The position numbers and the translations under genes are program-made. A DNA stretch of 41,740 bases, from positions 1-41,740 of the forward strand of contig SVSE01000010.1 of the NCBI GenBank assembly GCA_015064445.1, written 5' to 3'. The notes under the pieces are model-generated. The model worked only from the letters and a program-made list of their open reading frames with translations, searched no databases and had not been told where the DNA came from. This document shows positions 1-7,296 of the stretch, one piece after another. How positions within the stretch are numbered: position 1 is the stretch's first letter; every line of letters starts with the position of its first letter. This DNA is from Oscillospiraceae bacterium (GTDB taxonomy: Bacteria; Bacillota; Clostridia; Oscillospirales; CAG-272).

Positions 1-1
1 A

Positions 2-106
2 TATGACCGATATTTATATGAAATATGTACAAAAGTAGATAAAGCTATTGACAAATCTATGGCAATAGTGTATAATAAAATCAAGATAAAACATATAAAT
101 CGGTAA
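2..106 (+). CDS. C-terminal tail of a gene entering from the left edge
   Basis: The frame starting at base 2 is open for 34 codons and ends in TAA at 104-106. The fragment is basic and lysine/isoleucine-rich, with no motif I recognise. A terminator-like hairpin follows 70 bases later, which supports this being the real end of an upstream gene. It is too short to name. Confidence 0.35.
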   Translation, partial: YDRYLYEICTKVDKAIDKSMAIVYNKIKIKHINR

Positions 107-177
107 GACAATGTTCGTAATAGACATTTTCTAAATTCGTTGCCTTATATCAGATATATGAAAAATATAAATTGATG

Positions 178-217
178 GCATATGAGCGGATAACTTACCG
201 AGCATATGCTATTTTTG
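178..217 (+). terminator. Probable rho-independent terminator
   Basis: GCATATG at 178-184 pairs with CATATGC at 203-209, with a weaker inner CGG/CCG pairing. A T-rich run follows at 211-217. It lies downstream of the gene fragment ending at 106. Confidence 0.5.
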
Positions 218-283
218 TCTATTTTAAAACAGGGGTGATAACGGTGGGACACTTTAAATAGTGGCAATTATATAAATATGTTG

Positions 284-308
284 TTAGTTACATAAAATTT
301 GTAACTAA
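284..308. promoter_or_regulatory. Perfect inverted repeat upstream of the protease gene, possible operator
   Basis: TTAGTTAC (284-291) and GTAACTAA (301-308) are exact inverted copies separated by 9 AT-rich bases. It sits about 75 bases upstream of the putative protease promoter. Protein binding or a hairpin are both possible. The rest of the 107-450 gap holds only the terminator, this repeat and the promoter. Confidence 0.4.
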
Positions 309-361
309 ATAGCACTAAATTCCGTCTAATGGTATAGAAGGGTAATTTTAAGTGTAAATAT

Positions 362-390
362 TTATGTGCCGAATAACATTATTGTATAAT
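362..390 (+). promoter_or_regulatory. Putative promoter of the S8 protease gene
   Basis: A consensus -10 box TATAAT lies at 385-390, with a poor -35 candidate TTATGT at 362-367 and a 17-base spacer. The weak -35 suggests a regulated or weak promoter. An AAGGAG ribosome site follows just before the ATG at 451. Confidence 0.45.
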
Positions 391-450
391 TGCCAAAAAT
401 CGAAGCTTAACGAAAAAATCCAAATTTAGAAATTTTAAGGAGATTTATTT

Positions 451-3027
451 ATGAAGAAACGATTTTTAGCGATATTTATCGTAGTTATGATGTTATTTTC
501 ACAAATAACTGTTTTTGCATCCGTACCTGATTCAGGCACGACCTCAACAAATCCGGAAGATAAGCTGACGGATGAATTAAAAGAGGTTATGAATAATACA
601 GCAGATGATGAATACATACCTGTAGTTGTATGGCTGAACGATTACGGTGATGACATAGTATACTCAAAGCTTTCAAAAGATTATGGTATAACTCTTAGCA
701 TTTACAATGAAGATATTTACCTTCAAAATAAAGTTTTTGAGCAAGTAAAATCATTTGAAGAAAAATATCAACTTAGCAGTGAACATTTTAATGGTGATTT
801 GCCATTAAAAGAAATCATAAAAGTAAAAAAATTAAGTGATATTAGAATATCAAAATACATTACAGAATATGAACAAGATAAAATAATACAAAACGAGTTA
901 AATATTAAAGAAGCAATAAAAACTTCTGAAGAGAATAAGTATATTAGCGATTGGCGAAGTGCTAGAAAAGAAATAAACAAAAACATTAATAATTCATTTA
1001 TCTTAAAACTTGATGATACAAAATGCCAAAATGTAGAAGTGAATCCTTTGTTAACTTGTATATCATTGGAATGTGAAAAGTCATATATTTACACATTAGC
1101 AAATAATATAGAAGTAACAAAAATTGAACCGAATAAAATTAACTATATATCTTCTTTGATAGAATCAGATGCTATTGAACAGCAGACCACAGAAGTAGTT
1201 AATGAGCATCATATGCTAACTATAGACACCCTTGGCTATGACGGAACAGGAGTGAGAATAGGTGTTTTAGAAGCACGAGATGGCGATGATGGCAATCGTG
1301 TTTTAATCGATGAAGACAATGTTCATTTATATCAAAAAATGCTTGACGGAAGCATTCAAGAAAATTACAGTTTTTGTGGTGTTCCGGGCACTAAAGCTGT
1401 TGATTCTCATGCAACGAGTGTGTTAAGCGTATTATGTGGTAAAGAAGTTAATGGATACCAAGGAATTGCACCAGATGCATCCATTTATTTTGCTCCTTTT
1501 AATGGTTATCCAAATGAAAGCTCTCCTTCTGTTGGCGAAATGTACAATGCTTTAGATTGGGTAATAAACGAATGTAATGTATCAATAATTAATATGAGTT
1601 GTGCACATTGGTATACAGGCACTGATCTATACTATTCATTTTTGGACAACTATTTCGATTGTTTGGTAAGTCAATATAGAGTTACCATCGTCGTGGCATC
1701 TGGAAATGGTTACTATCAAGTTGGTTGTCCTGGAATGGCAATGAATGTTATTACTGTTGGCAATCTTTCAAAAGAAACGACTAACGGAAAATATCAAGTT
1801 TGGCACGAAAGTGCTTACACAGAATCGCAGTATATGTCTAACAAGCCGGATGTTGTCGCATATGGTGTAGGAGTACATATGTACGATGTATCATACACGA
1901 ATTTAACAGATACTACCGAGCCGAATAATCTCGGCACAGGAACAAGTTTAGCGGCTCCACAGGTAGCAGGATTAGTTGCATTAATGATGGAAGCTAATCA
2001 AAATTTGAAAGGGAAACCCGATGCTGTGAAATCTATTTTGACATTAAATGCAGAACATAATGTAAACAGTGGATTGAAATCTCCTACTCCAACTACAGCT
2101 ACTGGAGTGGTTGCAACGGTAAATTTGACAAACGCTGGTGGTGCCGGATTAATTGACATAAAAGAATCGATTAAATCTGCATTAAGAGATGATTTTCAAA
2201 GATTTTATTTAACAAACAGTAATACAAGCATAATTACAAATAGATACTATTTTAATGCTGAACAATCTATAGAATTTTCACTTTGTTTTGAAAAAAGTAA
2301 TCATTCAGAAATAGATTATGATCCATATGAGGTAGATATAAATTTACAAATATTAAATTCGGAAGATACAGTTGTATTTGACACTCTACACAAAGGACAT
2401 AAAGATACTGATACCCTGTGCTCATCTGAACTTAATAATATAGAAAATTATTCGGTTGCTTTTCCGGAATCAGGAATATACACATTTAGAATATATGTAA
2501 TGAGTGGAAACTTTGATGATGTCGAGGGCGTAACTATCCCGAATGTACACGAAACATCACATGAAGGAACGTATGTATCATTAAGTCTTTCATGCGGGTG
2601 TTATGATAAAAATATCACTAGTTCGTTTGTTCAATATTATACTTATGAACATTCATGCTCAAGTTGTAATTCAACATTCAGCGAGAATTTTTCATATGAT
2701 AATGAAACTGTAAATGTAGCAAACAATGGTGTTAATTATGGTGAAGTGATTCATACAATTAAATTTAGAACTAATTCATACACAAGAGTAATAATTGATA
2801 ATGTATATTCTTGTAAGTTTAATGAAACAGAAAACTCACTATATCAAATAGAAATTGGATATAGTGTAGGAGCACCTGAATACAAATACACAGGATACCA
2901 ACAATCTATTTCTTGTGTATACACTGTTTACAACAAAGAAACGGGTGCGTATGTATGTACTGTTTATGATACTATTAAAATTGTTTATGATACAACTATA
3001 GAGTGCAGTGCATATATAGTGACATAG
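451..3027 (+). CDS. Secreted subtilisin-like (S8) serine protease
   Basis: A Sec signal peptide spans residues 1-23, followed by a long, probably inhibitory propeptide-like region to about 240. The peptidase core runs from about 250 to 575. The His motif is DSHATS (H320), the oxyanion motif VVASGN (N419), and the Ser motif GTSLAAPQ (S499). The usual first-motif Asp is not in its expected place: the strand reads IGVLEARDGD, with Glu at 274 and the nearest Asp at 277. This could mean a shifted catalytic acid or an altered triad. Residues 580-858 are a beta-rich, cysteine-containing C-terminal region (about 10 Cys) of unknown function. The AAGGAG site before ATG 451 fixes the start. The lipoprotein gene follows after 33 bases, probably co-transcribed. 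The substrate is unknown, and base composition fits the mobile-element side. Confidence 0.9.
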   Translation: MKKRFLAIFIVVMMLFSQITVFASVPDSGTTSTNPEDKLTDELKEVMNNTADDEYIPVVVWLNDYGDDIVYSKLSKDYGITLSIYNEDIYLQNKVFEQVKSFEEKYQLSSEHFNGDLPLKEIIKVKKLSDIRISKYITEYEQDKIIQNELNIKEAIKTSEENKYISDWRSARKEINKNINNSFILKLDDTKCQNVEVNPLLTCISLECEKSYIYTLANNIEVTKIEPNKINYISSLIESDAIEQQTTEVVNEHHMLTIDTLGYDGTGVRIGVLEARDGDDGNRVLIDEDNVHLYQKMLDGSIQENYSFCGVPGTKAVDSHATSVLSVLCGKEVNGYQGIAPDASIYFAPFNGYPNESSPSVGEMYNALDWVINECNVSIINMSCAHWYTGTDLYYSFLDNYFDCLVSQYRVTIVVASGNGYYQVGCPGMAMNVITVGNLSKETTNGKYQVWHESAYTESQYMSNKPDVVAYGVGVHMYDVSYTNLTDTTEPNNLGTGTSLAAPQVAGLVALMMEANQNLKGKPDAVKSILTLNAEHNVNSGLKSPTPTTATGVVATVNLTNAGGAGLIDIKESIKSALRDDFQRFYLTNSNTSIITNRYYFNAEQSIEFSLCFEKSNHSEIDYDPYEVDINLQILNSEDTVVFDTLHKGHKDTDTLCSSELNNIENYSVAFPESGIYTFRIYVMSGNFDDVEGVTIPNVHETSHEGTYVSLSLSCGCYDKNITSSFVQYYTYEHSCSSCNSTFSENFSYDNETVNVANNGVNYGEVIHTIKFRTNSYTRVIIDNVYSCKFNETENSLYQIEIGYSVGAPEYKYTGYQQSISCVYTVYNKETGAYVCTVYDTIKIVYDTTIECSAYIVT

Positions 3028-3060
3028 CGTTCCTTCGACTATAAAATATGAGGTAGAATT

Positions 3061-4143
3061 ATGAAAAAATCTGTGCTTGTTTGTATGGTGGTTGTTTTGT
3101 TATTCATAACATTATGTTCTTGTAACAATAATACTCATCAGACAAATCCAAATAATGGTGCTAATTATACAAACACATTGGAAAACGAAAAAAATAGCTC
3201 TCTTATTCCAAATGAAAATAGCGATAGCAATTTATTAGCACCAAATGAGAATAATCCACAAACTTCTAACAAAAACAACACTGATAATTTATTGGATGCT
3301 ACTAACAACAATGATGGATTGATAAATTGTGATTTGAACACTACATCTATTGACACTGATTTTTACATAATTATTGAAGCTGGTAAATATTTGGGCACAG
3401 ATTTTCCAAAAGTAACAGGTACATATTTTAAAGAAATATATTCATATGAAGAATTTTTTGAAAATGTAGAACTTCCAAATACAATAGACGAAAGCCTCTT
3501 TATTGACAATTTTATACTAGTTATACGACGGGTAAACTACAGGCCTATATCTGAAATTGGATATAAAAACTATGATTATACAAATAAATCGATAGAGTTA
3601 ATTTCATATCCAACTGGTGGAGGAGATGCTATAGAAGAATCCAAAACAGATTTTCTTGTCGTTCCCCGTGGTATGATGCCTTCTATTGAAGGACAGAAAG
3701 AAAACACGGGAAAGTTAAATGTTATTGTTAAGAAAAAAAGTTACTACGAAATGCGAACTTTTATATCAAATGAACAAAAGACTTATGCACATTATTTTGA
3801 AAATGTTTTATCGGCGAACGAATTTTTGATACATAATGGATATGAGGAACTACCATATAACAGATTTGCAGATAAGAAAATATTGTTATTGCATCTAAAT
3901 ATAACATTAGAGCACTATTATTCACTCGAAAATAGTTGTTATTTAGGGTTTAAAGATTTTAACACTAACGGAAAAGAAATATACATTACTTTAGAAAGAA
4001 ATATAGTGAATGAAGATTATGGAAACAATGCAATAAAAAAAGTATTTTGTATTGCGATACCAGATAATCTAGTGTGTACGGAAATTGTTTATGAGCCAAA
4101 TATTCACATTCTTGTTCAAGATAATATAGTTAAGAGGTCTTGA
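3061..4143 (+). CDS. Hypothetical lipoprotein, Asn-rich linker
   Basis: The N-terminus is a lipoprotein signal with a lipobox ending LCSC, so Cys21 would be lipidated and the protein anchored outside the membrane. Residues 22-100 are a low-complexity Asn/Ser/Thr-rich spacer. The rest (about 105-360) is a predicted globular domain with alternating beta segments and no family I can identify. The ribosome site is GAGGTAG. The gene follows the S8 protease by 33 bases in the same direction, so a membrane-tethered partner, substrate or inhibitor of the protease is possible. That is inference from position only. Confidence 0.75.
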   Translation: MKKSVLVCMVVVLLFITLCSCNNNTHQTNPNNGANYTNTLENEKNSSLIPNENSDSNLLAPNENNPQTSNKNNTDNLLDATNNNDGLINCDLNTTSIDTDFYIIIEAGKYLGTDFPKVTGTYFKEIYSYEEFFENVELPNTIDESLFIDNFILVIRRVNYRPISEIGYKNYDYTNKSIELISYPTGGGDAIEESKTDFLVVPRGMMPSIEGQKENTGKLNVIVKKKSYYEMRTFISNEQKTYAHYFENVLSANEFLIHNGYEELPYNRFADKKILLLHLNITLEHYYSLENSCYLGFKDFNTNGKEIYITLERNIVNEDYGNNAIKKVFCIAIPDNLVCTEIVYEPNIHILVQDNIVKRS

Positions 4144-4190
4144 AGTCTTTTTATTGACTGATGAGTGGCATGACAAATCTGAATAACATA

Positions 4191-4218
4191 AAAGAGGTAG
4201 GAGCAATCCTGCCTCTTT
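4191..4218. terminator. Hairpin terminator between convergent genes
   Basis: A 12-bp stem (4191-4202 with 4207-4218, one G-T wobble) is closed by a GCAA tetraloop. It lies 48 bases after the lipoprotein stop. The trailing T-run on the + strand is weak (CATTCTATTC). Confidence 0.6.
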
Positions 4219-4222
4219 CATT

Positions 4223-4439
4223 CTATTCTATCTGATTTTTCATTTCCTGTAAAAGAACTGGTAAATATGCTTTTTCTACACTTATCGTTTCTCTCATCAT
4301 AGAAATAATCTTTTTAAAATCTTTTTCATTCTTTGTAACAGAATATTTTACACTTAACAAAAAAGCAGTATTTGCTTTCTCATACACCCATACGAGCTAT
4401 ATTTAATATATTCTCGTTCGTTATTAACTTTTGTTCCAT
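4223..4439 (-). pseudogene. Frameshifted remnant of a small helical protein gene
   Basis: An ATG at 4439 opens a 19-codon reading frame that stops at 4380. A second frame with no ATG, open from 4396 to the stop at 4223, continues for 57 codons. Joining them across a one-base shift near 4385 gives about 70 residues of continuous, lysine/glutamate-rich helical protein (ending LLQEMKNQIE). No good ribosome site precedes the ATG. The best reading is a small element gene inactivated by a one-base deletion, or programmed frameshifting. I do not recognise the family. Confidence 0.45.
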
Positions 4440-4454
4440 TATTTTCTACTTTGT

Positions 4455-4490
4455 TTTAATAAAAAAGAAGCACCTTATTGGATGCTTCAA
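4455..4490 (-). terminator. Rho-independent terminator of the 5850-4493 operon
   Basis: Read leftward, GAAGCATCC pairs with GGTGCTTC (4467-4488) and is followed by a T-run (TTTTTTATT, 4458-4466). It begins a few bases after the stop codon at 4493. Confidence 0.75.
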
Positions 4491-4492
4491 TA

Positions 4493-5053
4493 TTATTTGC
4501 AATCATCAGGAGATGGCCATACATAATCCATTCCAATGTCATATACACTTGCTAACATTTCTACAAACAGAATAGTTGCTTCTCTACTCAAATCACAATA
4601 CTTAAAGTTATATATATAATCTTTAATCGTATTATCTGACAATTTAGGCATTGGTTTGTTATAACGTTTTTCGTATATTTTTGATAATACCTTTAATATC
4701 AAAAACAAAGAAAACAGTTCATTTGGACAATTGTAAATCTCCGTGTCTTTTTTTACTACCATAAATGGCTTCAATGTATTAATCCAATAAGCGAGCAATC
4801 CAACTTTCTTATATTCACATATACTTCCTTTATCAATATGATGGAATATATGATAATAAACTTCTCTTTTGTCTACTCTTTTTACAACCTCATATAAGTT
4901 TCTCTCGTGAATAAAATAGTCTTTCTCATAAATTAAATCTTCTACGCCATTAATTGCAAGAAACTCCTTCCAAGACTCAATAATCGAATCTACTCTTTCA
5001 CGAACTTCTTTATCGGATAAATCCTTATATCGCTCATCTTTTGTCAAAATCAA
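4493..5053 (-). CDS. Hypothetical cytoplasmic protein, last gene of a three-gene operon
   Basis: This is a 186-residue, charged, mainly helical protein with many Tyr and Lys residues, no signal peptide and no membrane segment. There is no ATG near the N-terminus. A TTG at 5051-5053, preceded by a GAGGT ribosome site 7 bases upstream, is the best start. It overlaps the upstream gene by 20 bases, which implies translational coupling. I do not recognise the family. It follows two small membrane proteins, so the three products may form one complex. The operon is typical element cargo of unknown role. Confidence 0.65.
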   Translation of the reverse strand: MILTKDERYKDLSDKEVRERVDSIIESWKEFLAINGVEDLIYEKDYFIHERNLYEVVKRVDKREVYYHIFHHIDKGSICEYKKVGLLAYWINTLKPFMVVKKDTEIYNCPNELFSLFLILKVLSKIYEKRYNKPMPKLSDNTIKDYIYNFKYCDLSREATILFVEMLASVYDIGMDYVWPSPDDCK

Positions 5054-5348
5054 AACAAATACCTCTAAAACTCAAATTTTTATTTTTTTCCTCGCTGACA
5101 TCTTCGGAAATCACTTCATAAACACTTGTTTCTAAAACTGACCGATTGCATTTTCCAACTTCCCTAGAATCATTTCTAATTTTATGCAACGAACATCTCG
5201 TGTATAATACATTACTATCAACAACAATTTGTTCATCTGCATCTACAACTATCGGTGACTTTTTCTTTATACATACGAATATAGTCACTCCTATTAAAAA
5301 TCCTAAAATCAAACAACCTAAAAAATAAATTCCAAATTCATTTGTCAT
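5034..5348 (-). CDS. Hypothetical small single-pass membrane protein
   Basis: The 104-residue protein has one membrane helix (about residues 8-27), then a Lys-rich stop-transfer stretch and a charged soluble tail, so the tail should be cytoplasmic. GGAGGG lies 9 bases before ATG 5348. The end overlaps the next gene by 20 bases. No family was recognised. Its position between a multi-pass membrane protein and a soluble protein suggests a shared complex. Confidence 0.65.
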   Translation of the reverse strand: MTNEFGIYFLGCLILGFLIGVTIFVCIKKKSPIVVDADEQIVVDSNVLYTRCSLHKIRNDSREVGKCNRSVLETSVYEVISEDVSEEKNKNLSFRGICFDFDKR

Positions 5349-5376
5349 TTCATATCCCTCCTACTACTATTTAATG

Positions 5377-5850
5377 TCAATTTTGGCCGCCAGCAATTAC
5401 TCTAAGATGACTATTTTGAGTTTGAGGCGAACTGTTTTTTTCAACTATATTATTTTTATGTGTAATATCGTTGTAATAAAACGCTAAAAGACACTCTACT
5501 ATCAACATTATAATCGGAAACGTTAGCAACGTTACTGAAACATAGTCTACCCAAAAAAGGCTTTCTGAATTAATAGCAAAGAATTCTAACACTATAGAAA
5601 GTGTCATTGCTATCAATGATATAAATGACATTATTTTTATCCTATTTACATATTCTTTTTGAGTTAATATTTTACCATAAAAGTAAAATGCATCGCATAC
5701 CGATACCAACAAGGAAACTCTCATTATATTAACATCCATACTCTTGCCAAAAAATACTGGTATTATACCGATACATATAGGCAATATAAATAATATAAAT
5801 TTCAGCAATGCATCTACTGCGCCATCAAAGTAACATTTTATATCCTTCAT
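5377..5850 (-). CDS. Hypothetical multi-pass membrane protein
   Basis: The 157-residue protein shows four hydrophobic segments (roughly 14-33, 44-62, 72-92 and 102-125) and a short polar tail. It is the first gene of the leftward three-gene unit, with 28 bases to the next gene. The ribosome site is weak (AGAGAT). Upstream there are TATAAT-like boxes (for example around 5930) but no convincing -35, so the promoter is unassigned. The function is unknown. Confidence 0.65.
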   Translation of the reverse strand: MKDIKCYFDGAVDALLKFILFILPICIGIIPVFFGKSMDVNIMRVSLLVSVCDAFYFYGKILTQKEYVNRIKIMSFISLIAMTLSIVLEFFAINSESLFWVDYVSVTLLTFPIIMLIVECLLAFYYNDITHKNNIVEKNSSPQTQNSHLRVIAGGQN

Positions 5851-6598
5851 ATCTCTGTCAAATTTCTCTAGCCCTTTTATTTATTATTATAAAAATTATA
5901 TCAACTAACAAGTTCTTGCATTATAACACATATAACACGCAAGTTTGTTAATAAATTGTTAATTTATGCTGTATATTTTTACATATTTTTGTTATTTTCA
6001 ACATTATTCTACCATATATTAAATCAATTGTCAATATAAATATATTATAAATTAATATTATATATAATAACCATATCATAAAAGGTACAAATTATAAAAG
6101 AAATTTATATTAATTTTAACATTTTCATCTTATAATTTTGACAAGCTGTCAAGATTATTTAATACAATATTTACACATTTTCTCTTTTTAAATTTGAGCC
6201 GTGTTTTTATTTTTCAATAAAATTACAAAAAGCTTTCAAAACTCAAAAGCCAAAAAACTCACCACTTTTCCACTTTATGTTGTTGAGCGCGTGTTTATCT
6301 TGATACGAGAGCATCGATACGCTCAGCTGACATTCACACGCCCCGCAAACTCTACTTGACTGAAATTATTAAATATAAAGCAAGGCGGAGCGATGTTTGG
6401 CGCTAAACTGCTTGCCAAAGTTCTCGTCTCCGTCTGCTGGTACTTCATTATAGTTTTTAGATTATTATTTTGTCTTGCCCTTCATAAGTTTACTTTTGGC
6501 ATTTGTGATATTTCCTTAGCCATTGAAAAGGCAAAACACAGGAAATGCTACTAGAATTGCTATGATTTTATTTGTTTTTCGTGTTTCATGATAAGCCT
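5851..6598. other. Long intergenic region with structured island
   Basis: These 748 bases carry no convincing gene. The left half is very AT-rich. An exact inverted repeat TTGACA-AGC-TGTCAA sits at 6138-6152 and could be an operator. From about 6285 to 6440 the sequence becomes clearly GC-richer and contains nested inverted repeats: GCGTGT 6289-6294 with ACACGC 6336-6341, and inside it GAGC 6309-6312 with GCTC 6321-6324. This island could be a non-coding RNA, a conjugation origin or a remnant of another insertion. I cannot decide between them. Confidence 0.4.
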
Positions 6599-6886
6599 CT
6601 ACGCTTCTATTGGTCCTATATATTCTACCTCTAGATGTGGCAACTTGCAATTTTCCCCGAAGTTGTCTCTAAACAACTTGTTCATTTTAATCTTAAAATC
6701 ATCACTAACTTTTATTTCTGTTGTATCAAGTGCTTCGAATTTTTTTATTTCTTCTAGCGTACTAAAAAACAAAGCTTCCTTTACATAAGGTAATAGTTTA
6801 TTCCATAAAGATTCATTTTCCTCAGTCCAATCATCTGGAGTTAGATCAGCTTCACCAATTTCCCAGTCATCTAGATAATCTTTCAT
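6599..6886 (-). CDS. Small acidic protein of unknown function
   Basis: The preferred start is ATG 6886, three bases after GAGGTG, giving 95 residues. A longer reading from 6949 lacks a ribosome site and would run through the hairpin of the leader. The protein is strongly acidic with Trp-rich ends (DDWEIGEADL, DDWTEENESLW). It has no membrane segment and no recognised domain. It is the only gene after the structured leader RNA at 6887-7074, so its expression is probably controlled by that leader. Its acidity would suit a DNA mimic or protein inhibitor, but this is speculation. Confidence 0.65.
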   Translation of the reverse strand: MKDYLDDWEIGEADLTPDDWTEENESLWNKLLPYVKEALFFSTLEEIKKFEALDTTEIKVSDDFKIKMNKLFRDNFGENCKLPHLEVEYIGPIEA

Positions 6887-7074
6887 AGTCACCTCAAAAT
6901 TTGGAGATAAAATTGTGCTCCTTTTTAAGGTAACGCACCGAAAAAGCACAATCCCTCAAAACCACCACACCTCTTTCTATACTCTGTAAGAGTATAAGAG
7001 ATCGAGAGACGTCACTTTTTGCCAAAGTAAAAATACCTTATCCTACAAAGGATTCAGTTAAAAGGAAGTGTGGT
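6887..7074 (-). ncRNA. Structured leader RNA, riboswitch- or attenuator-like
   Basis: Read leftward from the predicted transcript start near 7074, the first 14 bases (7061-7074) pair with 6964-6977 (one mismatch, one wobble) to close a multi-branch loop. Inside are three hairpins: 7040-7053 (ATCCT/AGGAT), 7014-7028 (ACTTT/AAAGT) and 6978-6996 (8-bp stem TATACTCT/AGAGTATA, loop of 3). After the closing stem comes a second strong hairpin, 6912-6952 (ATTGTGCT/AGCACAAT plus a T5/A5 extension), followed by TTTATC, which resembles an intrinsic terminator just before the ribosome site. Aptamer-like fold, terminator-like hairpin and gene is the layout of a riboswitch or attenuator. I do not recognise a known class. 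Confidence 0.55.
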
Positions 7075-7080
7075 AGCTAC

Positions 7081-7108
7081 ATTATAACACACTTTTTCGC
7101 TTTTTCAA
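7081..7108 (-). promoter_or_regulatory. Promoter of the structured leader and acidic protein gene
   Basis: -35 TTGAAA (7103-7108), a 16-base spacer and -10 TATAAT (7081-7086) preceded by TGT. The predicted start, about 7 bases downstream, coincides with the first base of the leader's closing stem. Confidence 0.75.
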
Positions 7109-7262
7109 TAAATGTATAAGAAAATTAACTATTTTTATTTTCTATGTTTCGCATTATGTTTTACTAATGTTTCTTGAGCTCTTGTCCTTGTCTACATCAG
7201 TGTTATTTTTGGTCTATGTTCTAATCTTGTTTTAGGGCTTTTTCATCATAATCATATGTATA

Positions 7263-7290
7263 GAAAATGGAGTGCTTACGCTCCATTTTC
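7263..7290 (-). terminator. Hairpin after the coupling-protein gene
   Basis: GAAAATGGAG (7263-7272) pairs exactly with CTCCATTTTC (7281-7290), with an 8-base loop. It begins 7 bases past the stop at 7297. The T-run on the minus strand is short, so it may also protect the mRNA end. Confidence 0.6.
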
Positions 7291-7296
7291 GTTTTC

